NCBI RefSeq assembly: GCF_028023875.1
Contig: NZ_JAQIPB010000006.1
Location: 124,001-188,000, forward strand
Source of the DNA: Xenophilus arseniciresistens
Lineage (GTDB): Bacteria; Pseudomonadota; Gammaproteobacteria; Burkholderiales; Burkholderiaceae_C
Length of the DNA stretch: 64,000 bases
Direction of reading: 5' to 3'
The position numbers were made by a program, and so were the translations under genes. Each line of letters begins with the position of its first letter. Within the stretch, counting starts at the first letter, position 1. A model generated the notes under the pieces. The model was given only the letters and a program-made list of their open reading frames with translations, had not been told where the DNA came from and made no database searches. Below are positions 7,391 to 15,581 of the stretch, in pieces.

Positions 7391-8902
7391 ATGAGCGCGC
7401 GCTGTGTGATGGTGCTGGGCACCACCAGCGGCGCGGGCAAGAGCTGGCTCACCACGGCCCTATGCCGCTGGTATGCGCGCCAGGGGCTCAGCGTGGCGCC
7501 CTTCAAGGCGCAGAACATGAGCAACAACGCGCGCGTGGTGGGCCCTGCTGCGGGCGCGGGCGCCGATGCCTTCGATGCCGGTGGCGAGATCGGCAGCGCC
7601 CAGTACTTCCAGGCCCTGGCCGCGCGCGCCGTGCCCGAGGTGCGCATGAACCCGCTGCTGCTCAAGCCCGAGCGCGACACCGCCAGCCAGGTGGTGCTGA
7701 TGGGGCAGGTGCACGAGCCGCTCTCGCGCACGCCCTGGCGCCAGCGCAGCGCCACCGTGTGGCCGCACATCGCGCAGGCCTTCGACGAACTGGCGGCGCG
7801 GCATGAGGTGATCGTGCTCGAGGGCGCGGGCTCGCCGGCCGAGATCAACCTGCATGCCAGCGACATCGTGAACATGCGCATGGCACGCCATGCGCGTGCG
7901 CGCTGCCTGCTGGTGACCGACATCGACCGCGGCGGCGCCTTTGCGCACCTGTACGGCACCTGGGCCCTGCTGCCGCCCGAGGAGCGCGCGCTGCTGGCGG
8001 GCTTCGTGCTCAACAAGTTCCGCGGCGACGCCGCGCTGCTGGCCCCCGGCCCCGAGCAGTTGCAGGCCCTGACCGGCGTGCCCACCGTCGCCACCCTGCC
8101 CATGTGGTGGCAGCACGGCCTGCCTGAAGAAGACGGCCTGTTCGACGAGCGCGGCAGCGCGGGCGAGGGCAGGATCACGCGCACCGTGGCCGTGGTGGCC
8201 TGCCCGCGCCTCAGCAACCTCGACGAGTTCCAGCCGCTCAAGCGCGTGCCTGGCCTGGCCCTGCGCTGGGTGCGCACGCCGGCCGAACTGGCGGGCCTTG
8301 ATCGTCGATGCGACTGGATCGTGCTGCCCGGCTCCAAGGCCACCAGCAGCGACCTGGCCTGGCTGCGCGCCCAGGGCCTGGATGCGGCCATCGCCGCCCA
8401 TGCGGCGCAGGGCGGGGCGGTGCTGGGCATCTGCGGCGGGCTGCAGATGCTGGGCGAGGCGCTGATCGATCCGCACGGCATTGATGGCAACGCGCCCGGC
8501 CTGGGCCTGCTGCCGCTGGTCACCGTCTTCGAACGCGACAAGACCGTGCGCCTGCGGCGCACGCGCTTCGGTGCCGTGCAGGGCCCGTGGGCGGCACTGG
8601 CAGGCGCCGAGGTGGCGGGCTACGAGATCCACCACGGCCGCACGGCCGAAGGCGTGGCACCGCACCCGGCCCTGCTGGCGGCGGGCGAGCGCGCGCAAGC
8701 CGTGCTGCCCGAGGGCCTGGGCTGGCAGAACGCGCAGGGCAACGTGCTGGGCCTGTACCTGCATGGCCTGTTCGAAGACGCGCGCGTGCTGCAGGCCCTG
8801 TTCGGCGCCCAGGTTCCCACGCTGGAGCAGACCTTCGACGGCCTGGCCGATTACATTGGCAGCCATTTTTCGCCGGGTGTGCTGGCCCGACTCATCGAAT
8901 GA
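7391..8902 (+). CDS. cobQ: cobyric acid synthase CobQ/CbiP
   Basis: 503-residue glutamine-dependent amidotransferase that amidates four carboxylates of adenosylcobyrinic acid a,c-diamide to give cobyric acid. The N-terminal dethiobiotin-synthetase-like ATPase half has VLGTTSGAGKSWLTTALCRW, KAQNMSNNARVV and LEGAGSPAEINL; the C-terminal class-I-like glutaminase half has the nucleophile in LGICGGLQMLGE and the conserved YEIHHGRT. Length matches the family (~490-510). It is the first gene of the cobalamin operon and overlaps cobT by ATGA. The 95 bp upstream are too short for, and show no sign of, a cobalamin riboswitch. Confidence 0.97.
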   Translation: MSARCVMVLGTTSGAGKSWLTTALCRWYARQGLSVAPFKAQNMSNNARVVGPAAGAGADAFDAGGEIGSAQYFQALAARAVPEVRMNPLLLKPERDTASQVVLMGQVHEPLSRTPWRQRSATVWPHIAQAFDELAARHEVIVLEGAGSPAEINLHASDIVNMRMARHARARCLLVTDIDRGGAFAHLYGTWALLPPEERALLAGFVLNKFRGDAALLAPGPEQLQALTGVPTVATLPMWWQHGLPEEDGLFDERGSAGEGRITRTVAVVACPRLSNLDEFQPLKRVPGLALRWVRTPAELAGLDRRCDWIVLPGSKATSSDLAWLRAQGLDAAIAAHAAQGGAVLGICGGLQMLGEALIDPHGIDGNAPGLGLLPLVTVFERDKTVRLRRTRFGAVQGPWAALAGAEVAGYEIHHGRTAEGVAPHPALLAAGERAQAVLPEGLGWQNAQGNVLGLYLHGLFEDARVLQALFGAQVPTLEQTFDGLADYIGSHFSPGVLARLIE

Positions 8903-9945
8903 CCCTGCAAGCTGCGGACATCCCGCCCGTCCCCTCCATTGAAGACCCGGCCCTGCGCCAGCGCCTGCAGGCGCGCCTGGATGCCAAGACCAAGCCGCTG
9001 GGCGCGCTGGGCCGCCTGGAGCAACTGGCGCTGCAGATCGGGCAGGTGCTGGGCACCGAAGCGCCGCAATTGCACGCGCCGCAGATGCTGGTGTGCGCCG
9101 CCGACCACGGCCTGGCCGCGCGCGGCGTCTCCGCCTATCCGGCCGACGTGACCTGGCAGATGGTGCGCAACTTCCTGTCGGGCGGCGCCGCCGTCAGCGT
9201 GCTGGCACGCCAGCATGGCCTGGCGCTCACGGTGGTCGATTGCGGCGTGCTGCAACCCACGCCGCCGCAGCCCGGCCTGGTGCAGCGGCGCATCGCGGCC
9301 GGCACGGCCGACGCGCTGCAGGCCCCGGCCATGAGTGCGCAACAGTGCGCGCAGGCCATCGCCAATGGCCGCGAAGTGGTGCGCGGCCTGCCTGGCAACG
9401 CACTGCTGCTGGGCGAGATGGGCATCGGCAACAGCTCGTCGGCGGCGCTGCTGCTGGCTCGGCTTTCGGGGCAGGACATCGATGCCTGCACCGGCGCCGG
9501 CACGGGTCTGGACGCACAGGCCCTGGCCCGCAAGCGCGCCGTGCTGCGCGAGGTGCTGGCCGTGCATGCGCAGGCGCGCACGCCGCTGCAGGCGCTGGCG
9601 GCCTTCGGCGGCTTCGAGATCGCCACGCTGGTGGGTGCGGTGCTGCAGGCCGCGCAGGAGCGCCGCCTGGTCGTGCTCGATGGCTTCATCGCCAGCAGCG
9701 CGGTGCTGGTGGCGCATGCGCTGGCACCGCAGGTGGTGCAGCGCTGCGTGGCCGCGCACCAGTCGGCCGAACCAGGCCATGCGCTGCTGCTGCGCCTGCT
9801 GGGCCTGCAGCCGCTGCTGCAGATGGACCTGCGGCTGGGCGAGGGCTCGGGCGCGGCGCTGGCCTGGCCGCTGCTCGAATCCGCCTGCCGCATCCTGAGC
9901 GACATGGCCAGTTTCGAATCGGCCGGCGTTTCAGGCCCTGCATGA
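8899..9945 (+). CDS. cobT: nicotinate-nucleotide--dimethylbenzimidazole phosphoribosyltransferase
   Basis: 348-residue CobT/CobU enzyme making alpha-ribazole phosphate from nicotinate mononucleotide and 5,6-dimethylbenzimidazole for the lower ligand of cobalamin. Family motifs: LDAKTKPLGALGRLEQLA, VCAADHGLAARGVSAYP, the GEMGIGNSSSAALLLA segment, GAGTGLD and LDGFIASSAVLVAHALAP. The start is the ATG overlapping the cobQ stop codon; the frame happens to remain open far upstream, but those residues lie inside cobQ and are not coding. Followed by a structured 92-bp gap before cobS. Confidence 0.96.
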   Translation: MTLQAADIPPVPSIEDPALRQRLQARLDAKTKPLGALGRLEQLALQIGQVLGTEAPQLHAPQMLVCAADHGLAARGVSAYPADVTWQMVRNFLSGGAAVSVLARQHGLALTVVDCGVLQPTPPQPGLVQRRIAAGTADALQAPAMSAQQCAQAIANGREVVRGLPGNALLLGEMGIGNSSSAALLLARLSGQDIDACTGAGTGLDAQALARKRAVLREVLAVHAQARTPLQALAAFGGFEIATLVGAVLQAAQERRLVVLDGFIASSAVLVAHALAPQVVQRCVAAHQSAEPGHALLLRLLGLQPLLQMDLRLGEGSGAALAWPLLESACRILSDMASFESAGVSGPA

Positions 9946-9949
9946 CATG

Positions 9950-10037
9950 AAGCAGCCCCCACGCTTCCCCGCTTCGCGTGGTCCGCTGCCCCCCAAGGGG
10001 GTGCGTCAGTGCCTTCGGGCGGCCGGGCGTCACTGAC
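9950..10037 (+). repeat. REP-like palindromic element with three hairpins between cobT and cobS
   Basis: The cobT-cobS gap consists almost wholly of inverted repeats: CACGC...GCGTG at 9960-9980, CCCCC-AA-GGGGG around 9989-10001, and GTCAGTG...CACTGAC at 10005-10037. The C-tract/G-tract core with a preceding CACGCTTCCCC is like the dispersed intergenic repeats I know from Comamonadaceae genomes. The last arm ends directly against the cobS ATG, where no purine-rich ribosome site is visible, so the structure could reduce or couple cobS translation. No second copy of the element was noticed in the window. Confidence 0.6.
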
Positions 10038-10856
10038 ATGAAGCGCGCGCTGCGCCACTACCTGCTTGCGCTGCAGTTCTTCACGCGCGTGCCCGTCACG
10101 GGCCGGCTGGCGGCCTGGGTGGGCTACAGCCCGCAGATGCTGCGCGCCAGCGCGGCGCACTTTCCGGGCGTGGGCGCTCTGGTGGGCCTGTGGGGCGCGG
10201 CCGTGTTCGGCCTGCTGCTGGCGGGCCTGCCCGGGCCCGCGGGCACATGGGCCGCGGCGCTGCTGAGCACCGCCGCCACGGCCTGGATGACGGGCGCCTT
10301 CCATGAAGACGGCCTGGCCGACACGGCAGACGGCCTGGGCGGCTCGGCCGACCGGGCGCGCGCGCTGGAGATCATGAAGGACTCGCGCATCGGCACCTAT
10401 GGCGCGATGGCGCTGGTGCTGGCCCTGGGCACCAAGGTCGCATTGCTGGCGGCGCTGGCGCAGCAGGAAGGCGCGCGCGTGGCACTGGCCGCGCTGGTGG
10501 CGGCGCATGTGCTCTCGCGCTTCATGCCGCTGCTGCTGATCCGCCATCTGCCCCATGTGGGCGACACGGCGCAGAGCAAATCCAAGCCGCTGGCCGATGC
10601 CATGGGCAGCAGTGCCCTGCTGGCAGGCCTGCTGTGGGCCCTGCCGGCCCTGGCGCTGCTGGCCTGGGCGCAGGGGCCGCTGCGCATGGCCGCGGCGCTG
10701 CTGGCCGCGCTGCTGGCCACGGCCTGGATGGCGCGCCTGCTGTGGCGCCGGCTCCGGGGCTTCACGGGCGACGGCCTGGGCGCGGTGCAGCAGCTCAGCG
10801 AAATCGCCATCTACCTTGCGCTGGCCTGGCGCTTCACGGCGGGGGCTGCGGCATGA
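10038..10856 (+). CDS. cobS: adenosylcobinamide-GDP ribazoletransferase (cobalamin synthase)
   Basis: 272-residue integral membrane enzyme that joins alpha-ribazole (phosphate) to adenosylcobinamide-GDP, the final assembly step of cobalamin. Markers are FFTRVPV near the start, the acidic motif GAFHEDGLADTADGLGG with conserved glutamate/aspartates around residues 90-105, MKDSRIGTYGAMAL, and several hydrophobic segments between. The ATG at 10038 gives the usual N-terminus (MKRALRHYLLALQFFTR); upstream in-frame codons belong to the repeat element. It overlaps cobC by ATGA. Confidence 0.95.
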   Translation: MKRALRHYLLALQFFTRVPVTGRLAAWVGYSPQMLRASAAHFPGVGALVGLWGAAVFGLLLAGLPGPAGTWAAALLSTAATAWMTGAFHEDGLADTADGLGGSADRARALEIMKDSRIGTYGAMALVLALGTKVALLAALAQQEGARVALAALVAAHVLSRFMPLLLIRHLPHVGDTAQSKSKPLADAMGSSALLAGLLWALPALALLAWAQGPLRMAAALLAALLATAWMARLLWRRLRGFTGDGLGAVQQLSEIAIYLALAWRFTAGAAA

Positions 10857-11443
10857 GGCTGTGGCTGCAGCGCCATGCGCGCGTGCTGTGCGAAGACGGC
10901 CTGTGCTATGGCCGCCTGGACGTGCAGGCCGATGCCGCGGCCACGCAGCAGGCCGCCGTTGCGCTGGCGCAGGCGCTGCCGCCCGGCGTGGCGCTGCGTG
11001 CCTCGCCCTTGCGCCGCTGCCAGGCGCTGGCTGAAGCCCTGCAGCAGTTGCGGCCTGACCTGGGCCCGGCCCGGGCCGACCCGCGCCTGGCCGAGATGCA
11101 CTTCGGCGCCTGGGAAGGGCACCCGTGGTCAGCCATCGCGCGCGAGGACTTCGAGGCCTGGACCGCCGACTTCGCCGCCGCCCGCGCGGGTGCCGACGGC
11201 GAGAGCACCGACCAGTTCGTCCAGCGCGTGGCCGCCGCCTGGGACGACTGGCGCGCCACCGGCCAGGACGCCGCCTGGATCACCCATGCGGGCGTGATGC
11301 GCGCCGTGCAACTGATCGAGACCGGCCGGCGCACCGTGCCGACCGCGGCGGACTGGCCGGCAGAAGCCATTGCGTTCGGGCAGCTGTGGTGTGTGCCGCG
11401 GCAGCCCGCGTTCAAGCAGCCGGCGCCGGCGTCTTCGGCTTGA
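10853..11443 (+). CDS. cobC: histidine phosphatase family protein, alpha-ribazole phosphatase-like
   Basis: 196-residue histidine phosphatase, most likely the alpha-ribazole-5'-phosphate phosphatase of the cobalamin lower-ligand branch. The phosphohistidine motif is RLWLQRHARV, followed by DGLCYGRLDV; later come SPLRRCQALAEAL, the CobC-typical EMHFGAWEG and the second histidine motif THAGVMRA. The RHA form instead of RHG occurs in betaproteobacterial CobC proteins. It is the fourth gene of the operon, its start overlapping the cobS stop, and its last 32 bases overlap the end of the convergent nth gene. Confidence 0.88.
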   Translation: MRLWLQRHARVLCEDGLCYGRLDVQADAAATQQAAVALAQALPPGVALRASPLRRCQALAEALQQLRPDLGPARADPRLAEMHFGAWEGHPWSAIAREDFEAWTADFAAARAGADGESTDQFVQRVAAAWDDWRATGQDAAWITHAGVMRAVQLIETGRRTVPTAADWPAEAIAFGQLWCVPRQPAFKQPAPASSA

Positions 11444-12056
11444 AATCGCAGTACGCAGCCACCGCGCATTCCCAGCACCTGGGTTTGCGTGCCACGCACA
11501 CATAGCGCCCGTGCAGGATCAGCCAGTGGTGCGCGTGCAGCCGGTAGTCGGCGGGCACGCGCTTCTCGAGCTTCAGTTCCACTTCCAGCGGGGTCTTGCC
11601 GGGCGCCAGGCCGGTGCGGTTGCTCACGCGGAAGATGTGGGTGTCCACCGCCATCGTGGGCTCGCCGAAGGCCACGTTGAGCACCACATTGGCCGTCTTG
11701 CGGCCCACGCCGGGCAGGGCTTCGAGCGCTTCGCGCGTGCGTGGCACCTCGCCGCCATGCTGCGTCACCAGCATGCGACAGGCCTCGATCAGGTGCCTGG
11801 CCTTGCTGCGGTAAAGCCCGATGGTCTTGATGTAGCCCTCCAGGCCTTCCAGCCCGAGGTCGAGGATGGCCTGCGGCGTGTTGGCCACCGGAAAGAGCTT
11901 GCGCGTGGCCTTGTTCACGCCCACGTCGGTGGCCTGGGCCGACAGCAGCACCGCGGCCAGCAACTCGAAGGGGCTGCTGTATTCCAGCTCGGTTTCGGGT
12001 TCGGGGTTGGCCGCCTGCAAGGTGGCGAAGAAGGGGACGATGCTTTCTTTTTTCAT
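11412..12056 (-). CDS. nth: endonuclease III
   Basis: 214-residue base-excision repair DNA glycosylase/AP lyase removing oxidised pyrimidines. It contains the helix-hairpin-helix LPGVGRKTANVVL with the catalytic lysine, the catalytic aspartate in MAVDTHIFRVSNR, and the 4Fe-4S motif C-x6-C-x2-C-x5-C near the C-terminus (CVARKPRCWECAVAAYC). Length matches E. coli Nth (211). Transcribed towards cobC and overlapping it tail to tail; a short divergent region separates its start from the next gene at 12136. Confidence 0.97.
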   Translation of the reverse strand: MKKESIVPFFATLQAANPEPETELEYSSPFELLAAVLLSAQATDVGVNKATRKLFPVANTPQAILDLGLEGLEGYIKTIGLYRSKARHLIEACRMLVTQHGGEVPRTREALEALPGVGRKTANVVLNVAFGEPTMAVDTHIFRVSNRTGLAPGKTPLEVELKLEKRVPADYRLHAHHWLILHGRYVCVARKPRCWECAVAAYCDFKPKTPAPAA

Positions 12057-12135
12057 GAGGGGCGATCAGGGCGCGCGCGGGCCGATGCCGGGTGCGCCGG
12101 CCGCGCATGCTAGCGCCCGCGGGGTACGATCACCC

Positions 12136-12456
12136 ATGAGAAAAATATTCCCGCTGCAGATCGAAGGCCGGCACCCGGACCGTGTGATGGATGCCCTGCG
12201 CCATGAGATTCGCAAATACATCAAGCGCGAGCGCCGCCGCGAACTGCCTGCTGGCGCCGACTACTGGGATTTCGACTGCCGCTGCGGCAGCACGCGCGAC
12301 GACGCGCAGCCTGTGCATCTGGCCTCGCTGCTGGCCTGCATCGATGCGGTGGCCGCCGCGCAGGGTCGCGAGGTCTATGTCGAAATCCTGGCCCGCCCCG
12401 CCAAGCGCACGGGCGCGGCCTCGAAGCACGAGGACGAAGACCAGAACGAGGTCTGA
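12136..12456 (+). CDS. DUF6172 family protein
   Basis: 106-residue small basic-then-acidic protein. The N-terminus MRKIFPLQIEGRHPDRVMDALRHEIRKYIKRERRRELP followed by YWDFDCRCG is characteristic of the DUF6172 family found in many proteobacteria. No experimentally known function. The ATG at 12136 starts the conserved N-terminus. The C-terminal 15 residues are highly charged (KHEDEDQNEV). A strong rho-independent terminator lies 23 bp after the stop. Confidence 0.8.
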   Translation: MRKIFPLQIEGRHPDRVMDALRHEIRKYIKRERRRELPAGADYWDFDCRCGSTRDDAQPVHLASLLACIDAVAAAQGREVYVEILARPAKRTGAASKHEDEDQNEV

Positions 12457-12478
12457 GCGTTCGCGAGAGGCAACCATG

Positions 12479-12508
12479 AAAAAACCCGCCGAAACCGGCG
12501 GGTTTTTT
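12479..12508. terminator. bidirectional rho-independent terminator
   Basis: AAAAAACCCGCCG-AAAC-CGGCGGGTTTTTT: a perfect 13-bp stem with a 4-nt loop and A/T tails on both sides. It sits between the DUF6172 gene (plus strand) and the Rrf2 regulator gene (minus strand), so it can end transcription from both. Confidence 0.95.
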
Positions 12509-12537
12509 CTTCATGCGCTTCGCGTTTTGGGGCGTCG

Positions 12538-13065
12538 TCAGCGTTTCGGAATGGCCAGCTTGCCCAGCGCGAAGACCGAGTTGGGCGCCACCACATTGAG
12601 CGGGCGCGGCAGCGGCTTGTGCAGGGGCTTGGGCTTGGCCGCGGCGCGCACCGGGCCGCCCTTGGCGATCTGGTCGTTCACGAGGCTGCGCAGCGAAACG
12701 GAGCCCAGGAACTCCATGATCTGGCGGTTGGCCTGGGCCCACAGCTCGGAGGTGGAGCACTTCTGCGGATTGGCGGCGTCGTCGCGGGCGGCGAGCTCGT
12801 CGTCGTAGCCTTCCTCGATGGCGAGGATGATGTCGGCCACGGTGATGCTGTCGACGGGGCGAGCCAGCGAATAGCCGCCGCCCGGGCCGCGCGTCGCGCT
12901 GACCAGCTCGGCCCGGCGCAGCTTGCCGAACAGCAGTTCGAGATAAGACAGCGAGATGCCGTGCCGCGCGCTGAGCGACGAGAGGCTGACCGGTCCGTCC
13001 GCCTCGCGCAGGGCGACGTCGATCATCGCGGTGACGGCGGAACGGCCTTTGGTGGTCAAGCGCAT
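12538..13065 (-). CDS. Rrf2-family regulator, IscR-like but with only one cluster cysteine
   Basis: 175-residue Rrf2-type DNA-binding protein. The winged helix is nearly that of IscR (MRLTTKGRSAVTAMIDVALRE, then YLELLFGKLRRAELV and TRGPGGGYSLARP). IscR binds a 2Fe-2S cluster through three cysteines C-x5-C-x5-C ahead of the sequence HALW; here the matching stretch (DELAARDDAANPQKCSTSELW) keeps only the last cysteine, so normal cluster binding is unlikely. A basic proline/lysine tail of about 35 residues follows. No isc genes are adjacent, so this looks like a stand-alone paralogue. The open frame extends upstream but the family N-terminus fixes the start at 13065. Confidence 0.88.
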   Translation of the reverse strand: MRLTTKGRSAVTAMIDVALREADGPVSLSSLSARHGISLSYLELLFGKLRRAELVSATRGPGGGYSLARPVDSITVADIILAIEEGYDDELAARDDAANPQKCSTSELWAQANRQIMEFLGSVSLRSLVNDQIAKGGPVRAAAKPKPLHKPLPRPLNVVAPNSVFALGKLAIPKR

Positions 13066-13127
13066 CTCAAAAATTCTCCGGTTGGGTTTGTTGCCAGGAA
13101 GCGACAAATTGCCGCTGCTGGACCGTT

Positions 13128-13155
13128 GGGGAAGCAATATTTAGCAAAGTTCCCC
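13128..13155. promoter_or_regulatory. inverted repeat upstream of the rrf2 gene
   Basis: GGGGAA-N16-TTCCCC centred on an AT-rich core (CAATATTTAGC), 63 bp upstream of the Rrf2 regulator start and inside the 267-bp region that must hold its promoter. It is a possible operator for autoregulation. The rest of 13066-13332 shows nothing else that I recognise. Confidence 0.3.
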
Positions 13156-13332
13156 AGAAGTTGACGGGGTTATCCCTAGGTTTTGGCCCGCAGGCACCCC
13201 GTTCAGTCTTGAAGCTGGGGCCTAAAGCCGTGCTTGCAAGCATGCACGGGCCATGCCCGGGGCTCTGTCGGCCGAGGCCGTCAAGTGCCTGCGCGCCAGC
13301 ATTGGCGCACAAAAAAGCTGACGGCAGCCTGA

Positions 13333-13623
13333 TCAGCGAGCTGCCAGACGCTCGCCCGCCTTCTCGCCCCACAGCTGCAGGCTGTCCAGAAGGTCCTTCT
13401 GGCTGAAGGAGCAGCTTTCCTCGCTGAACAGCGCGCTGGATTCCAGCCGGTCCAGCAGGTTCAGCAGCACTTCCGAAAAGCGCGGCGGCAACGCGGCCTG
13501 CAGCGCATGCGCCTGGCGCGCGGTGTCGCACAGCTGGCCGAGGGTGGCGGGCTGCTGGCGCACCTGGGCCAGGGCCTGGCCGATCTGCATCAGTTGCTGC
13601 CGGGGTTGGTCGGTTTCGGTCAT
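13333..13623 (-). CDS. conserved hypothetical protein
   Basis: 96-residue soluble, helix-rich protein without signal peptide or membrane segment; pattern QQLMQIGQALAQVRQQPATLGQLCDTARQ and RFSEVLLNLLDRLESSALFSEESCSF. It overlaps the start of the upstream glycerophosphodiesterase stop by ATGA, so the two are co-translated. No family recognised; the coupling suggests that it is a real gene rather than chance. Function unknown. Confidence 0.7.
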   Translation of the reverse strand: MTETDQPRQQLMQIGQALAQVRQQPATLGQLCDTARQAHALQAALPPRFSEVLLNLLDRLESSALFSEESCSFSQKDLLDSLQLWGEKAGERLAAR

Positions 13624-14642
13624 GGGCGCACCTGTGGTGGCAGCGGCATGCCGCGCGTGGCCATCAGCGCGCGCAGGCGGTCCGGGTAGTCGGTGATGAT
13701 GCCGTCCACGCCCAGGTCCATCACGCGCGCTAGGTCGGCCGGCTGGTTCACCGTCCAGGGCACCACCTGCAGGCCCAGTGCCTGCGCTTCGCGCACCTGT
13801 TCGCTGCTCAGGTCGGCGAAGGCGGGCGACCAGATGGCCGGCCCGCGGCCGTCGCTGGCGGCGGCCTGAACCAGGCGCGGGGTGGAGCCGCCGAAGTCTT
13901 CCACGCGCAGGCCGCGGGTCCAGCGTGGGTCGCGCAGGGTGCGCGGGCTGCTGAGCCAGGCGCGCGAGAGGCCGGGCGCCTGTTGCGTGGCCAGTGCCTG
14001 CGCGCGCCAGTCGAAGCTTTGCAGCGTCACGCGCGATTCCAGGCCCGCGCGCCGCACCTCGTCGAGGATGGCGCCCACCAGTGCTTCCACCGGTGCGGTG
14101 CTTTCTGGCAGCGTCGGGTCGGTCTTGGCCTCGATGTTGAAGCGCAGGCTGGCAGGGGCATGCGCCTGCGTGTATTCGAAAAGGGCGCGCAGCGTGGGGA
14201 TGCGCTCGCCATGGCGCGGGGTCTGGCTGGCGAACTGCTGGCCGTACTTGCTGGCCGGATCGAGCCGGCCCACGTCATGGCGCTGCAGCTGCGCCAGGCT
14301 CAGGGTGTGCACCGCGGGCCCCGGGCCCTGCAGGTAGGCGCCGCTGGCATCGCGGGTGAGGGCGGGGTTGAGGGCCGGATCGTGCGTGACCACGGGCACG
14401 CCGTCGGCCGTGAGCCCGATGTCCAGCTCCAGCGTGCTCACGCCGACCTGAAGGGCGCGCTCGAAGGCGGCCAGCGTGTTCTCGGGGGCCAGCCCGCGTG
14501 CGCCGCGGTGGCCCTGCAGGTCGAAGGGGCGGGGGGCGGCCGGCGTCGTCTGGCCCTGGGCCAGGCCGGCGGCGCCGAGCGTGACGGGCAGGGCGGTGGC
14601 CCAGGCCAGCACGCTGCGTCGGCGAAGGAGGGGCTGCTTCAT
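13620..14642 (-). CDS. glycerophosphodiester phosphodiesterase, exported
   Basis: 340-residue periplasmic GDPD enzyme hydrolysing glycerophosphodiesters to glycerol-3-phosphate and an alcohol. It starts with a probable Tat signal (RRRSVLAWATALPVTLGAAGLAQGQ). Catalytic motifs: DLQGHRGARGLAPENTLAAFERAL (first histidine and the Arg/Glu/Asn metal site), ELDIGLTADGVPVVTHDPALN with the second histidine, and late VPWTVNQPADLARVMDLGVDGIITDYPDRL. Fits the GlpQ/UgpQ group; an extended 340-residue form with signal suggests GlpQ-like location. Coupled to the small gene downstream. Confidence 0.94.
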   Translation of the reverse strand: MKQPLLRRRSVLAWATALPVTLGAAGLAQGQTTPAAPRPFDLQGHRGARGLAPENTLAAFERALQVGVSTLELDIGLTADGVPVVTHDPALNPALTRDASGAYLQGPGPAVHTLSLAQLQRHDVGRLDPASKYGQQFASQTPRHGERIPTLRALFEYTQAHAPASLRFNIEAKTDPTLPESTAPVEALVGAILDEVRRAGLESRVTLQSFDWRAQALATQQAPGLSRAWLSSPRTLRDPRWTRGLRVEDFGGSTPRLVQAAASDGRGPAIWSPAFADLSSEQVREAQALGLQVVPWTVNQPADLARVMDLGVDGIITDYPDRLRALMATRGMPLPPQVRP

Positions 14643-14696
14643 GCGCGCAGTGTCCGCGATCTGCGTGACGGCCGGTGCGCCGAAGTCGCCTGCCGG

Positions 14697-15581
<885 letters not shown>

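Noticed and set aside
10853-11443. RHA in place of RHG in the CobC phosphatase motif, as a sign of lost activity
   Set aside because: This form is usual among betaproteobacterial CobC-like proteins, and the rest of the active site is intact.
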